Below the pieces are notes generated by a model. That model ran no database searches and was not told where the DNA came from. It saw nothing but the letters and a program-made list of their open reading frames with translations. DNA of 63,677 bases from Thermoleophilaceae bacterium (GTDB lineage Bacteria; Actinomycetota; Thermoleophilia; Solirubrobacterales; Thermoleophilaceae): positions 51,756 through 115,432 of the forward strand of contig JBBDYQ010000017.1 of assembly GCA_040901445.1 (NCBI GenBank). Reading direction: 5' to 3'. The position numbers were made by a program, and so were the translations under genes. Each line of letters begins with the position of its first letter. Position 1 is the stretch's first letter. Shown here piece by piece: positions 17,739 through 24,880 of this stretch.

Positions 17739-17766
17739 GTATCGATAAGATATATCATTGAGATAG
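17739..17766. promoter_or_regulatory. divergent promoters and PadR operator candidate
   Basis: This 28-base AT-rich island separates padR and the thioesterase gene. It contains TATCGATA (17740-17747) and GATATATC (17749-17756), two perfect 8-base palindromes side by side. A minus-strand TATCTT (17752-17747) sits eight bases from the padR ATG, and a plus-strand TATCAT (17753-17758) eight bases from the thioesterase ATG, so two leaderless promoters are back to back. A protein bound to the palindromes would block both. Confidence 0.6.
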
Positions 17767-18579
17767 ATGAGGCAAGCAACGGTGGAATTCGACGGTGCGA
17801 CGGCGGTGGAGCCGCTGGGCGATGGCGCCTACCGCGCGGCGATGGACGTGGGCTGGTGGGTCGTGCGCGGCCCCAACGGGGGCTACGTGGCCGCGATCCT
17901 GCTGCGGGCGCTGGCCGCCGAGGCCGGCGACGCGGGGCGCGCTCCCCGCTCGCTCACGGTGCACTACGCGGCGCCGCCCGCGGAGGGCGAGGTGCTCATC
18001 GAGGTGAGCGTGGAGCGGGCCGGACGCTCGCTCTCCACGCTGTCCGCGCGCATGACCCAGGACGGCCGGCTGCTGGCGCTCGCCCTCGCGGCGTTCTCCG
18101 CGCCGTGGCCCGAGCACCACGACTTCACCGATCTCGAGCCGCCGGACATGGGCCCGCCGGGGAGCGGAGTCGCGCCGCCCCGCGAGGGAGACATGCTCCC
18201 GCCGATCGCGCGGCGCTGGGAGTTCCGCGGCGCCCTCGGGGGCGCGCCCTTCTCCGGCGCCCCCGAGGCGGTCACGGGCGGCTGGCTGCGGCTCTCGGAG
18301 CCGTGCGTGGCCGATGCCTACGTCGTGGCCGCGATGACCGACGCCTGGTTCCCGGCGGCCTTCGCCCGCCTCAGTGAGCCCGCGGCGCTGCCCACCATCG
18401 ACCTCACGATCCACTTCCGCGCGCCACTGCCGCTCGCCGGTGCGGACCCCGACGGCTGGACGCTCGCCCGCTTCAGCTCACGCTGGGCCCATCAGGGCTT
18501 CGTGGAGGAGGACGGCGAGCTCTGGAGCCCGGGCGGGGTGCTGCTCGCGCAGTCGCGCCAGCTCGCGCTGATGGTGTAG
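17767..18579 (+). CDS. acyl-CoA thioesterase, double-hotdog
   Basis: A 270-residue thioesterase-family protein with two hotdog halves. The N-terminal half has VVRGPNGGYVAAILLRAL, with the central helix, and LTVHYAAPPAEGEV. The C-terminal half ends SSRWAHQGFVEEDGELWSPG, with GVLLAQSRQLALM typical of TesB-like actinobacterial thioesterases. It would hydrolyse an acyl-CoA in the cytoplasm, with chain length unknown. It is divergent from padR, sharing its short operator region, which suggests induction together with the MMPL exporter. The ATG has no Shine-Dalgarno sequence, but a -10-like TATCAT lies eight bases before it. Confidence 0.85.
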   Translation: MRQATVEFDGATAVEPLGDGAYRAAMDVGWWVVRGPNGGYVAAILLRALAAEAGDAGRAPRSLTVHYAAPPAEGEVLIEVSVERAGRSLSTLSARMTQDGRLLALALAAFSAPWPEHHDFTDLEPPDMGPPGSGVAPPREGDMLPPIARRWEFRGALGGAPFSGAPEAVTGGWLRLSEPCVADAYVVAAMTDAWFPAAFARLSEPAALPTIDLTIHFRAPLPLAGADPDGWTLARFSSRWAHQGFVEEDGELWSPGGVLLAQSRQLALMV

Positions 18580-18596
18580 GTCCCGATTGCCTGCCG

Positions 18597-19241
18597 CTAG
18601 GTGAGCACCTCGGCGAGCCACTCGCGCAGGTCGTCCACGAACGCCGGATCCACGGCGTGCGGCATCGGCGACTCGCGCCAGAGCACCTCGGCGCCGGCGG
18701 CCTGCAGGCGGTCGCGAGCCTCGTGGCCCCACTCCACGCCGATCACGGGGTCGTGGCTGCCGTGGCCGAGCGCGGCGGGGAAGGCGCCGCGGCCGTCGAG
18801 GTCGAGCTCGAAGCCGTCCACGCGGGGAATGAAGCCGCTCAACCCGATCAGCCCGGCGGGTGCCGGCCGGCCGGGTCCGAGCGCCAGGGCGTAGGACATC
18901 ACGGCGCCCTGGGAGAAGCCGCCGAGCACCAGCCGCCCCGCGGGGAAGCCCAGGGCGTCCGGCAGGCCGTCGATCCACCCGCCCAGCAGCTCGCGGCTCT
19001 CGTGGAAGGTCTCGGGGTTGGGGTAGCCCACGCGCAGCACCGGCCCGTACCAGTGCGCCCCGCCCGGCGGCAGCGTGAACGGCGCCCTCGGGGTGACGCC
19101 CACGAGCCGCGCGTCCGGGTCCAGCGCGTCGAGCAGCGGGAACAGGTCGTGCTCGCTGGTGCCGCGGCCGTGCAGCAGCACGAGCCCACCGGCGGGGTCG
19201 CCCGCCGCGGGACGGACGAGGTGCTGGAGGGAGGCGCCCAC
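18597..19241 (-). CDS. phospholipase/carboxylesterase-type alpha/beta hydrolase
   Basis: A 214-residue hydrolase of the YpfH/carboxylesterase type. The strand-turn VLLHGRGTSEHDLFPLL supplies the oxyanion hole; VLGGFSQGAVMSYAL holds the nucleophilic Ser; GHGSHDPVIGVE holds the acid; and ESPMPHAVDP the His. It should be a cytoplasmic esterase for short or lysophospholipid esters. The GTG start is chosen because upstream residues would run into the divergent MarR gene and its operator. Regulation by that MarR protein is likely. Confidence 0.82.
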   Translation of the reverse strand: MGASLQHLVRPAAGDPAGGLVLLHGRGTSEHDLFPLLDALDPDARLVGVTPRAPFTLPPGGAHWYGPVLRVGYPNPETFHESRELLGGWIDGLPDALGFPAGRLVLGGFSQGAVMSYALALGPGRPAPAGLIGLSGFIPRVDGFELDLDGRGAFPAALGHGSHDPVIGVEWGHEARDRLQAAGAEVLWRESPMPHAVDPAFVDDLREWLAEVLT

Positions 19242-19246
19242 GCGGC

Positions 19247-19269
19247 TAGAATGATTGCAGATGCAATCA
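19247..19269. promoter_or_regulatory. MarR operator overlapping a leaderless promoter
   Basis: TGATTGCA-GA-TGCAATCA at 19252-19269 is a perfect 8+8 palindrome with a two-base spacer. It covers the ATG of the MarR gene (19261) and abuts TAGAAT at 19247-19252, a -10-like hexamer eight bases before that ATG. The site also lies 11 bases before the divergent esterase start. MarR dimers bind exactly this kind of compact dyad, so autoregulation and control of the esterase are strongly suggested. Confidence 0.75.
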
Positions 19270-19719
19270 ACTCGCCTCGATCCGGTGGAGCTCGGCGCCT
19301 GGCGCGGCTTCCTGCGCGCGCACGCCGCCCTGATCAAGGAGCTCGACGCCGAGCTTCAGGCCGAGCACGGGCTGCCGCTCAGCTCCTACGAGGTGCTCCT
19401 CACCCTGGCCTCGGCCGAAGAAGACAAGCTGCGGATGTCGGAGATCGCCGACTCGGTGCTCCTCAGCCGCAGCGGCTTGACGCGCCTGTGCGACCGCCTC
19501 GAGCGCGACGGCCTGATCGAGCGCAGCGAGTGCTCCACCGATCGCCGCGGGGCCTACGCCCGTTTGACCGGCGAAGGGCGCCGCCGCTTCGCCGCAGCCC
19601 AGGAGACCCACCTCGCCGGTGTGCGCCGCGCCTTCCTCGAGCGGCTCACGGAGAAGGACCTGCGCCGCCTGGCCGACGTCTGGGAGACGGTGAGCCCGGG
19701 CGCGGCCAACGCCGGCTAG
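19261..19719 (+). CDS. MarR-family transcriptional regulator
   Basis: A 152-residue MarR regulator. The winged helix spans about 40-115, with MSEIADSVLLSRSGLTRLCD, LERDGLIERSECSTDRRG and the wing AYARLTGEGRR. Flanking helices form the dimer interface. It starts at the ATG embedded in the palindrome; a TTG two codons earlier is less likely. The preceding gene on the other strand is an esterase and the following opposite gene a MocR regulator, whose stop codon overlaps its own. The ligand is unknown; repression lifted by an aromatic or lipid-like compound would be typical. Confidence 0.92.
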   Translation: MQSTRLDPVELGAWRGFLRAHAALIKELDAELQAEHGLPLSSYEVLLTLASAEEDKLRMSEIADSVLLSRSGLTRLCDRLERDGLIERSECSTDRRGAYARLTGEGRRRFAAAQETHLAGVRRAFLERLTEKDLRRLADVWETVSPGAANAG

Positions 19720-21230
19720 GAGACCGGCAGCGTCGCCCGGGCCCCGCCCGCGCGCCCCAGCCGGTCGCGGCGGCGCAGCTCGCGGATCGCCCTCGCCAGG
19801 CGCTTGACCCCCTCGTCGACCTCCTCGGGAGAGAGCAGCGAGAACGAGAGGCGGAAGGTGGTGTGCGCGGGCCGCTCCACCGTGACAACGCCGCCCGGCG
19901 TGAAGGTGACGCCGTGGCGGAGCGCCTCGGTGTAGAGCTCGCGCTCGTTCACCGGGCGATCGAGCGTGACCCAGACGTGATGGCCGCCGGTCGGCAGCAC
20001 CGCCCGGTACTCGCCGGACAGGTGGCGCTCCAGGGCCTCCATGAGCGCGTCGCGCCGCTCGCGGTAGAAGGGGACGCTGGCCTTGATCTGGCGGTCGTAG
20101 CCCCCGGAGGCCAGGAAGCGCGCGGCCATGTGCTGCACCAGCGTGGCGGTGTGGAAGTCGGTCTCGAGCTTGAGCGCGGCGAGCCGCTCGAACACCGGCC
20201 CCTGGGCGGCGATCCAGCCCACGCGCAGCCCGCCCCCGACCGTCTTCGACAGCGAGTTGGCATAGATCACGTGGCTCGGCGCGAGCTCCCGGATCGAGCG
20301 CACCGGCTCGCCCTCGTAGCGCATGTCGGCGTACACGCGGTCCTCCAGGATGAAGAAGTTGCGCTCGATGGCCAGCTCCGCCAGCCGCTGCCGCCGCTCG
20401 GGCGAGAGGTCGCGGCCGGTGGGGTTCTGACATGCGGTCTGGAGGCCGAGCAGCTTGACCTCGTGCCGCGCCAGCACCTGCTCGAGCGCGTCCACGTCCA
20501 GGCCGTGCTCGTCCACCGGGATGCCGATCACGCGGGCGCCCGTGGAGCGCAGGGACGACAGCAGGCCGATGAAGCTGGGGCTCTCCACAACCACGACGTC
20601 GCCCGGCTCGAGCAGCTCGCGCGCCACGAGGTCGATCGACTGGCGCGCGCCCGAGGTCACGAGGATCTCCTCCGGCTCGCGCGCGTAGCCGAAGCGGCGG
20701 CCGCGCTCGGCGATCTGCTCGCGCAGCTCCCACAGCCCTTCGACGGTGATGTAGGAGATGGCCGCGCCGCCCTCGTCGCGGAACACGTCGGCTGTGATCT
20801 GCGCCAGCTCCTCGGTGGGGTAGAGCTCCGCAGAGGGGTGGCCGGTGGAGAGGGAGATCATGCCCGGCTCGCCGGCCAGCCGGAACGCGTCGCCGAGCAC
20901 CTGCTCGGCGTAGGTGATCGGGCGGTCGGGCAGCACGTACACCTGCCACTCGTCGCCGGTCTCGCCCGCCGCCGGGGTGAGCGAGCGCACGAACGTGCCG
21001 CGCCCGACCGTGGCGGTGACGTAGCCCAGCTCGGCCAGGCGCCGGTACGCCCGCGCCGCCGTGAGGTGGTTCACGCCCGCCTCGGTGGCGAGTGCCCGCG
21101 TGGTGGGCAGCTTCTCGCCGGGGCCGAGGTCGGCGGCCTCGATGGCCGTCACGAGGCGGTCCACGAGCTGCTGGGTCAGCGAGACCTTGCTGTCGCGATC
21201 CAGCTCAGACAAGTCGATCTTGTACGACAT
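19716..21230 (-). CDS. MocR-type regulator: GntR HTH fused to aminotransferase domain
   Basis: A 504-residue MocR/PdxR-family protein. The GntR winged helix occupies about 10-80 (LGPGEKLPTTRALATEAGVN, TVGRGTFVRS). A fold-type I aminotransferase-like domain covers about 115-490, with TSGARQSIDL, CQNPTGRDLSP, the aspartate region FILEDRVYADMRY and the PLP lysine in YANSLSKTVGGGLRVGW. The PLP-binding residues look intact. Such proteins sense PLP or an amino compound and often control pyridoxal or amino-acid genes; no such gene adjoins it. It is convergent with the MarR gene and divergent from a small hypothetical protein. Confidence 0.92.
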   Translation of the reverse strand: MSYKIDLSELDRDSKVSLTQQLVDRLVTAIEAADLGPGEKLPTTRALATEAGVNHLTAARAYRRLAELGYVTATVGRGTFVRSLTPAAGETGDEWQVYVLPDRPITYAEQVLGDAFRLAGEPGMISLSTGHPSAELYPTEELAQITADVFRDEGGAAISYITVEGLWELREQIAERGRRFGYAREPEEILVTSGARQSIDLVARELLEPGDVVVVESPSFIGLLSSLRSTGARVIGIPVDEHGLDVDALEQVLARHEVKLLGLQTACQNPTGRDLSPERRQRLAELAIERNFFILEDRVYADMRYEGEPVRSIRELAPSHVIYANSLSKTVGGGLRVGWIAAQGPVFERLAALKLETDFHTATLVQHMAARFLASGGYDRQIKASVPFYRERRDALMEALERHLSGEYRAVLPTGGHHVWVTLDRPVNERELYTEALRHGVTFTPGGVVTVERPAHTTFRLSFSLLSPEEVDEGVKRLARAIRELRRRDRLGRAGGARATLPVS

Positions 21231-21259
21231 GAAATGGCCCTTCCTGGTGGCTACGCTGT

Positions 21260-21299
21260 GATTGTAGTACCACAGAGCGGCGATTGTAAGACCGGAGGA
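21260..21299. promoter_or_regulatory. direct repeats in the MocR intergenic region
   Basis: GATTGTA occurs at 21260-21266 and again at 21282-21288, two turns apart, between the divergent MocR and small hypothetical genes. MocR proteins commonly bind direct repeats with roughly two-turn spacing, so this is a candidate autoregulatory site. A good ribosome binding site, GGAGGA at 21294-21299, serves the downstream ATG. Confidence 0.4.
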
Positions 21300-21303
21300 T
21301 CAA

Positions 21304-21687
21304 ATGTTTCCCTCACATCTCATGGGCCATGACATGAGCCGGTCGAGTCTCCCGGGCTCGACCCGGAGCCCCGTCCCGTCCACGCCGGTCACGATCCGGC
21401 GCTCCGCCCCCGCGGACACGAGGGCGGTCGAGCGGTTGGCTGCGCTCGACAGCGCCGGGACGCCAGAGGGCGAGCTGGTCCTCGCGGAGATCGGCGGCTA
21501 CCTGGTGGCCGCGGTGCCGCTGGACGGCGGCCGCGCCGTGGCCGACCCGTTCCGCCCCACCCTGGAGATCGTGCGCCTGCTCGAGCTGCGCGCCGCCCAG
21601 CTCCGCGAGGGGCGGGAGCGGGCCGTCAAGGGGCGCGCGAGCCGCCGCTCCGCCCTCATGCGCCCCCTTCGCGCGCTCGCGCGCTGA
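21304..21687 (+). CDS. small protein of unknown function
   Basis: A 127-residue protein I do not recognise as a characterised family. Residues 28-100 (VTIRRSAPADTRAVERLAAL, LAEIGGYLVAAVPLDGG, VADPFRPTLEIVRLLELRAA) resemble the first strands of GNAT acetyltransferases without the acetyl-CoA-binding part. The C-terminus is strongly basic. A clear GGAGGA ribosome site stands four bases before the ATG, and a strong terminator follows, so it is a monocistronic real gene. It is divergent from the MocR regulator, which may control it. Confidence 0.7.
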   Translation: MFPSHLMGHDMSRSSLPGSTRSPVPSTPVTIRRSAPADTRAVERLAALDSAGTPEGELVLAEIGGYLVAAVPLDGGRAVADPFRPTLEIVRLLELRAAQLREGRERAVKGRASRRSALMRPLRALAR

Positions 21688-21712
21688 GTCTCTCCTCCGA
21701 GAGAGCGAACAA

Positions 21713-21750
21713 GGTGAAGGCCCCGCCCGCGTGCGGGGCCTTCGCCGTTT
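21713..21750 (+). terminator. intrinsic-type terminator
   Basis: GAAGGCCCCGC (21716-21726), a CCGCGT loop and GCGGGGCCTTC (21733-21743) form a perfect 11-bp stem, extendable to 14 pairs with one G-T. It is followed by GCCGTTT, a short T run. It ends the small hypothetical gene and insulates the DUF35-aldolase pair. Confidence 0.75.
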
Positions 21751-21764
21751 AGATTTGCGCGCCG

Positions 21765-22130
21765 ATGCCCGCCGAGCTCTCGCCAGCCCAGGTCTTCGCC
21801 GAGTACTGCGAGCGAGGTGTGCTCGCCTATCAGGCCGGCCCGTCGGGCGAGCCCTTCTTCTACCCGCGCCTGGTGGCGCCGGGCGGCGGCGAGCCGGAGT
21901 GGCGCGAGAGCGCGGGCCGCGGGACGGTGCACGCCACCACCACGGTGCGCCGCCGCGGTCAGGAGCCCCACGACATCTCGATCGTCGAGCTCGACGAGGG
22001 CTTCCGGATGATGAGCCGCGTCGATGGCGTGGACCCGGCAGGCGTGCGCATCGGCATGCGCGTGCAGGTCCGCTTCGAGACGCGCGAGGACGGGCCGCCG
22101 ATCCCGGTGTTCGTGCCGGAGGGCGCGTGA
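21765..22130 (+). CDS. DUF35 OB-fold protein, partner of the adjacent thiolase-like gene
   Basis: A 121-residue DUF35-type protein. The N-terminal helix with the hallmark AGPSGEPFFYPRL leads to an OB fold starting WRESAGRGTVHATTTV and ending VRFETREDG. The zinc-ribbon cysteines found in many relatives are absent (YPRLVAPGG replaces CxxC). DUF35 proteins, such as the ChsH2 C-terminal domain, bind thiolase-fold Ltp2-type enzymes and are needed for their activity. The stop overlaps the next gene's GTG, consistent with a 1:1 complex. A TAGATT hexamer nine bases before the ATG suggests a leaderless promoter. Confidence 0.85.
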   Translation: MPAELSPAQVFAEYCERGVLAYQAGPSGEPFFYPRLVAPGGGEPEWRESAGRGTVHATTTVRRRGQEPHDISIVELDEGFRMMSRVDGVDPAGVRIGMRVQVRFETREDGPPIPVFVPEGA

Positions 22131-23266
22131 CCCCGGCGGCGATCGCGGGCGTGGCCGAGTCCGACCTGGGCGAGGTGGCCCCGGGCATGACGCCGGTGGA
22201 CCTGATGGCACAGGCCTCGCGACGCGCGCTCGAGGAGTGCGGGCTCGAGCCGGGCGACGTGGACGGGCTGTTCGCCGCCACCACCCAGCTCCCGATGGCC
22301 ACGCTCAACCTCGGCGAGTACCTCGGCATCGCCCCGCGCTACAGCGACTCCACCCAGGTGGGCGGCTCGTCGTTCATCGCCCACCTCCAGCACGCCCAGG
22401 CGGCCATCGCGGCGGGCCTGTGCGACGTGGCGCTTATCGCCTACGGCAGCACCCAGCGGTCGGTGGGCCGCTCCAGCGCGTCGGTGCAGGAGATCAGCCC
22501 GTGGGAGGCGCCCTACCGTCCCATGCTGCCGGTCAGCGGCTACGCGCTCGCCGCCTCCCGCCACTTCCACGAGTTCGGCACCACGCGCGAGCAGCTGGCC
22601 GAGGTGGCCGTGGCCGCTCGCGCCTGGGCGGCGCTCAACCCCAAGGCCTGGAGCCGCGATCCGCTCACGCTGGACGACGTGCTCGCCTCCCCGCTGGTCT
22701 GCGACCCGCTGTCGGTCCGCGACTGCTGCCTTGTGACCGACGGGGGCGCCGCCGCGGTGGTCACCACGGCGGAGCGCGCGGCGTCGCTGCGCACCGCGCC
22801 GGTGCGGATCCTCGGCGCCGGCGAGGCCCAGTCCCACCGCCACATCTCGAGCATGCCCGACCTCACCACCACCTGCGCTGTCGAGTCCGGCCGGCGCGCC
22901 TTCGACGCCGCCGGGCTGAAGCCCGAGGACGTGGACGTGGCCGAGCTCTACGACGCCTTCACCATCACGCCGGTCGTGTTCCTCGAGGACCTTGGCTTCT
23001 GCGCGAAGGGAGAGGGCGGCGCCTTCGTCGAGGGCGGGCGGATCGCGCCGGGCGGCGACTTCCCGCTCAACACCAACGGCGGCGGCCTGTCCTACTGCCA
23101 CCCGGGGATGTACGGGCTGCTGCTGGTGGTGGAGGCGGTGCGGCAGCTGCGCGGCGAGTGCGGCGAGCGCCAGGTGGACGGCTGCGAGGTGGCGCTGGTG
23201 CACGGCAACGGCGGCGTGTTCTCGAGCCAGTGCGCCGCCCTGCTCGGCGGCCCGGCCACGGGCTGA
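22127..23266 (+). CDS. thiolase-fold lipid-transfer protein/aldolase (Ltp2-like)
   Basis: A 379-residue SCP-x-type thiolase homologue. The position of the nucleophilic Cys reads VGGSSF (Ser81/Ser82), and the late motif reads NTNGGGLSYCHPGMYG, so normal thiolase chemistry is unlikely. Tyr275 in AELYDAF and Tyr323 in LSYCHPGM align with the two tyrosines proposed as acid/base residues in steroid side-chain aldolase Ltp2, as I recall that family. With the overlapping DUF35 gene this suggests retro-aldol cleavage of a hydroxyacyl-CoA to a ketone or aldehyde plus a shorter acyl-CoA. A plain acyltransferase with altered active site is the alternative. Confidence 0.8.
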   Translation: MTPAAIAGVAESDLGEVAPGMTPVDLMAQASRRALEECGLEPGDVDGLFAATTQLPMATLNLGEYLGIAPRYSDSTQVGGSSFIAHLQHAQAAIAAGLCDVALIAYGSTQRSVGRSSASVQEISPWEAPYRPMLPVSGYALAASRHFHEFGTTREQLAEVAVAARAWAALNPKAWSRDPLTLDDVLASPLVCDPLSVRDCCLVTDGGAAAVVTTAERAASLRTAPVRILGAGEAQSHRHISSMPDLTTTCAVESGRRAFDAAGLKPEDVDVAELYDAFTITPVVFLEDLGFCAKGEGGAFVEGGRIAPGGDFPLNTNGGGLSYCHPGMYGLLLVVEAVRQLRGECGERQVDGCEVALVHGNGGVFSSQCAALLGGPATG

Positions 23267-23275
23267 GCCCGCGCT

Positions 23276-24190
23276 CTAGTTCGAGCCCGGAATCTTGAAC
23301 AGCCCGGCCAGCTGGGCCGCGAACATCAGGTCGCCGTGCACCCGCAGCTTGCCCTTCATGAACGTCATCGTGGGATTGGAGTTGCCGGTCACGAGCTTGA
23401 GGAAGTCGTGGCCGTCCATCGAGATCGTGGTGCGCGCCTCCGCGTCGCCGTCCCTCTCCGCGCGGCAGCTTCCGTCATCGATGAAGACCAGCCAGCGATC
23501 GGACTCGCCGTCGGCGCGGCCGCCGACCTTGAACTTGACCACCGCATGCAGGCCCTTGGTCCTCTCCGTGTGCATGTACTCGGGGAAGCGGCGGAAGATC
23601 TCGCCGAGAACGAGGTCCCGGAAGGGGCTGCGCATGCCCTCCTTGAGCGCGGCGTCGTCGGCGCCGCCGATGATCCGGGCCATCGCCTCGGCGTCCACGG
23701 CCGAGGGATCCACCGCGGGGCCGTCTCCCTCCCCGCCTCCGGGGATTCGGAAGAAGCTCGCGACGTTCATGGCCAGCTCGCTGTCGCCGCTCACCTTCAG
23801 CCGGCCGGTGATGAACATGGCGGCCGGGTTGCCGCTGCCCGTGACCAGCCGCAGGAAGTCCACCGCATCGAGCTCGAGGGTGAGGCTCGGTTCGTCCTCG
23901 AGGTCGCGGCCGGCGCGGCATTCCCCATGGTCGAGCACCACGAGGAAGCGGTCCTCGGCCTTCCCCGGCCCGCCGATGGTCCATTCGATCGCCGCCTCCA
24001 CGTCCTTCGTCCGCGCGGGGTCAACGAACTCGGGGAAGCGGCGGAAGACCTCGTCCAGGGCCGCGGCACGCAGCTCGCTGGTCATCACCTCGCCGAGCTG
24101 CTCGTCGCTCATCCCGCCGACGGCCTCCGCCATCTCGGCGGCGTCGAGGCCGGACAGGTCGATGGCTGGGGCTGCGCTGTCGTCGGTCAT
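23276..24190 (-). CDS. tandem SCP2 sterol-carrier domain protein
   Basis: A 304-residue cytoplasmic protein made of two SCP2-like domains, about 25-150 and 165-300. Each contains the FRRFPE(F/Y) start and a NP(A/T)M(F/T)F(I/M)xGxLxVxGD ending, so it arose by internal duplication. SCP2 domains bind sterols, fatty acyl chains or acyl-CoAs in a hydrophobic tunnel. It is convergent with the Ltp2-like gene and divergent from a TetR gene, which may regulate it. A lipid-shuttling role for the neighbouring lipid enzymes is plausible but inferred. Confidence 0.85.
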   Translation of the reverse strand: MTDDSAAPAIDLSGLDAAEMAEAVGGMSDEQLGEVMTSELRAAALDEVFRRFPEFVDPARTKDVEAAIEWTIGGPGKAEDRFLVVLDHGECRAGRDLEDEPSLTLELDAVDFLRLVTGSGNPAAMFITGRLKVSGDSELAMNVASFFRIPGGGEGDGPAVDPSAVDAEAMARIIGGADDAALKEGMRSPFRDLVLGEIFRRFPEYMHTERTKGLHAVVKFKVGGRADGESDRWLVFIDDGSCRAERDGDAEARTTISMDGHDFLKLVTGNSNPTMTFMKGKLRVHGDLMFAAQLAGLFKIPGSN

Positions 24191-24204
24191 GGTGGCGAAT
24201 ATTC

Positions 24205-24221
24205 CTACTAAGCGGTAGATT
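24205..24221. promoter_or_regulatory. divergent promoter with CTAC/GTAG dyad
   Basis: The AT-richer gap between the SCP2 gene and the TetR gene contains CTAC (24205-24208) and GTAG (24215-24218) as an inverted repeat around TAAGCG. It runs into TAGATT (24216-24221), eight bases before a TTG start. It is a candidate TetR operator and leaderless promoter. Confidence 0.45.
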
Positions 24222-24229
24222 CGTCAAGC

Positions 24230-24880
24230 TTGAGCGCGCAGATGTCCACCCGGCCCGCCCCCGCGCCCCGCCGCCGCGCCGCGCACCTCGGTCCCGAGCG
24301 CCGGCGCCCGCTGGTGCTCGACGCCGCCTTGGCGCTGTTCGCCGAGCGCGGCTACCGGGGGACGTCGATGGAGGCGATCGCGGCGGCGGCCGGCGTCACC
24401 AAGCCGGTGGTGTACGAGTGCTTCGATGGCAAGGAGCCGCTGTTCCGCGCGCTGCTCGACCGCGAGGAGGAGCGCCTGCTCGAGGCCGTGGCCGCCGCCA
24501 TGCCGCGAGCCCCGAGCTTCGACGAAGTCGAGGGCCTGCTGCACGCCGGCCTGGCCGCCCTGCTCTCAGCCGCGGCCTCCGCGCCGGACTCGTGGCGGGT
24601 GATCTTCGAGCCCGCCCACGCCGGCGAGCCCGCCGTGGCCGAGCGCGTGCGCCGCGGCCGGGAGGGCGTGAACGCCCGGCTGCGCGAGCTGATCGAGCCC
24701 ATGCTGGCCGCGGCGGGCGCGGAGCGGGCCGATCGCAAGGCGCCGGTGCTGGCCGAGGTCGTGACCTCGGTCGGGGAGGGAACGGTGCGGGTCCTGCTGC
24801 GAGGCGATGGCGGCTGGACGCCGGACGAGCTCGCCGGGCTCGTGGCGCGCGTAGCGGTCCGCGGGCCGGCGGCGGCGTGA
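24230..24880 (+). CDS. TetR-family transcriptional regulator
   Basis: A 216-residue TetR regulator. The HTH spans about 30-75 (LALFAERGYRGTSMEAIAAA, AGVTKPVVYECFDGKEPLF) and is followed by a variable helical ligand domain. The TTG at 24230 is preferred because a TAGATT hexamer ends eight bases upstream; an ATG four codons later is possible. It overlaps the fatty acyl-CoA reductase start by 4 bases (GTGA), so it probably regulates that gene and the divergent SCP2 protein. An acyl-CoA-type ligand would fit. Confidence 0.9.
   Translation: MSAQMSTRPAPAPRRRAAHLGPERRRPLVLDAALALFAERGYRGTSMEAIAAAAGVTKPVVYECFDGKEPLFRALLDREEERLLEAVAAAMPRAPSFDEVEGLLHAGLAALLSAAASAPDSWRVIFEPAHAGEPAVAERVRRGREGVNARLRELIEPMLAAAGAERADRKAPVLAEVVTSVGEGTVRVLLRGDGGWTPDELAGLVARVAVRGPAAA

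Noticed and set aside
21239-21275. Inverted repeat GTGGCTAC...GTAGTACCAC as the MocR operator
   Set aside because: The arms are only partly complementary; the GATTGTA direct repeat is the cleaner candidate.
22127-23266. Annotation as an ordinary acetyl-CoA acetyltransferase
   Set aside because: The nucleophilic Cys is replaced by Ser and the overlapping DUF35 partner points to an aldolase-type relative instead.
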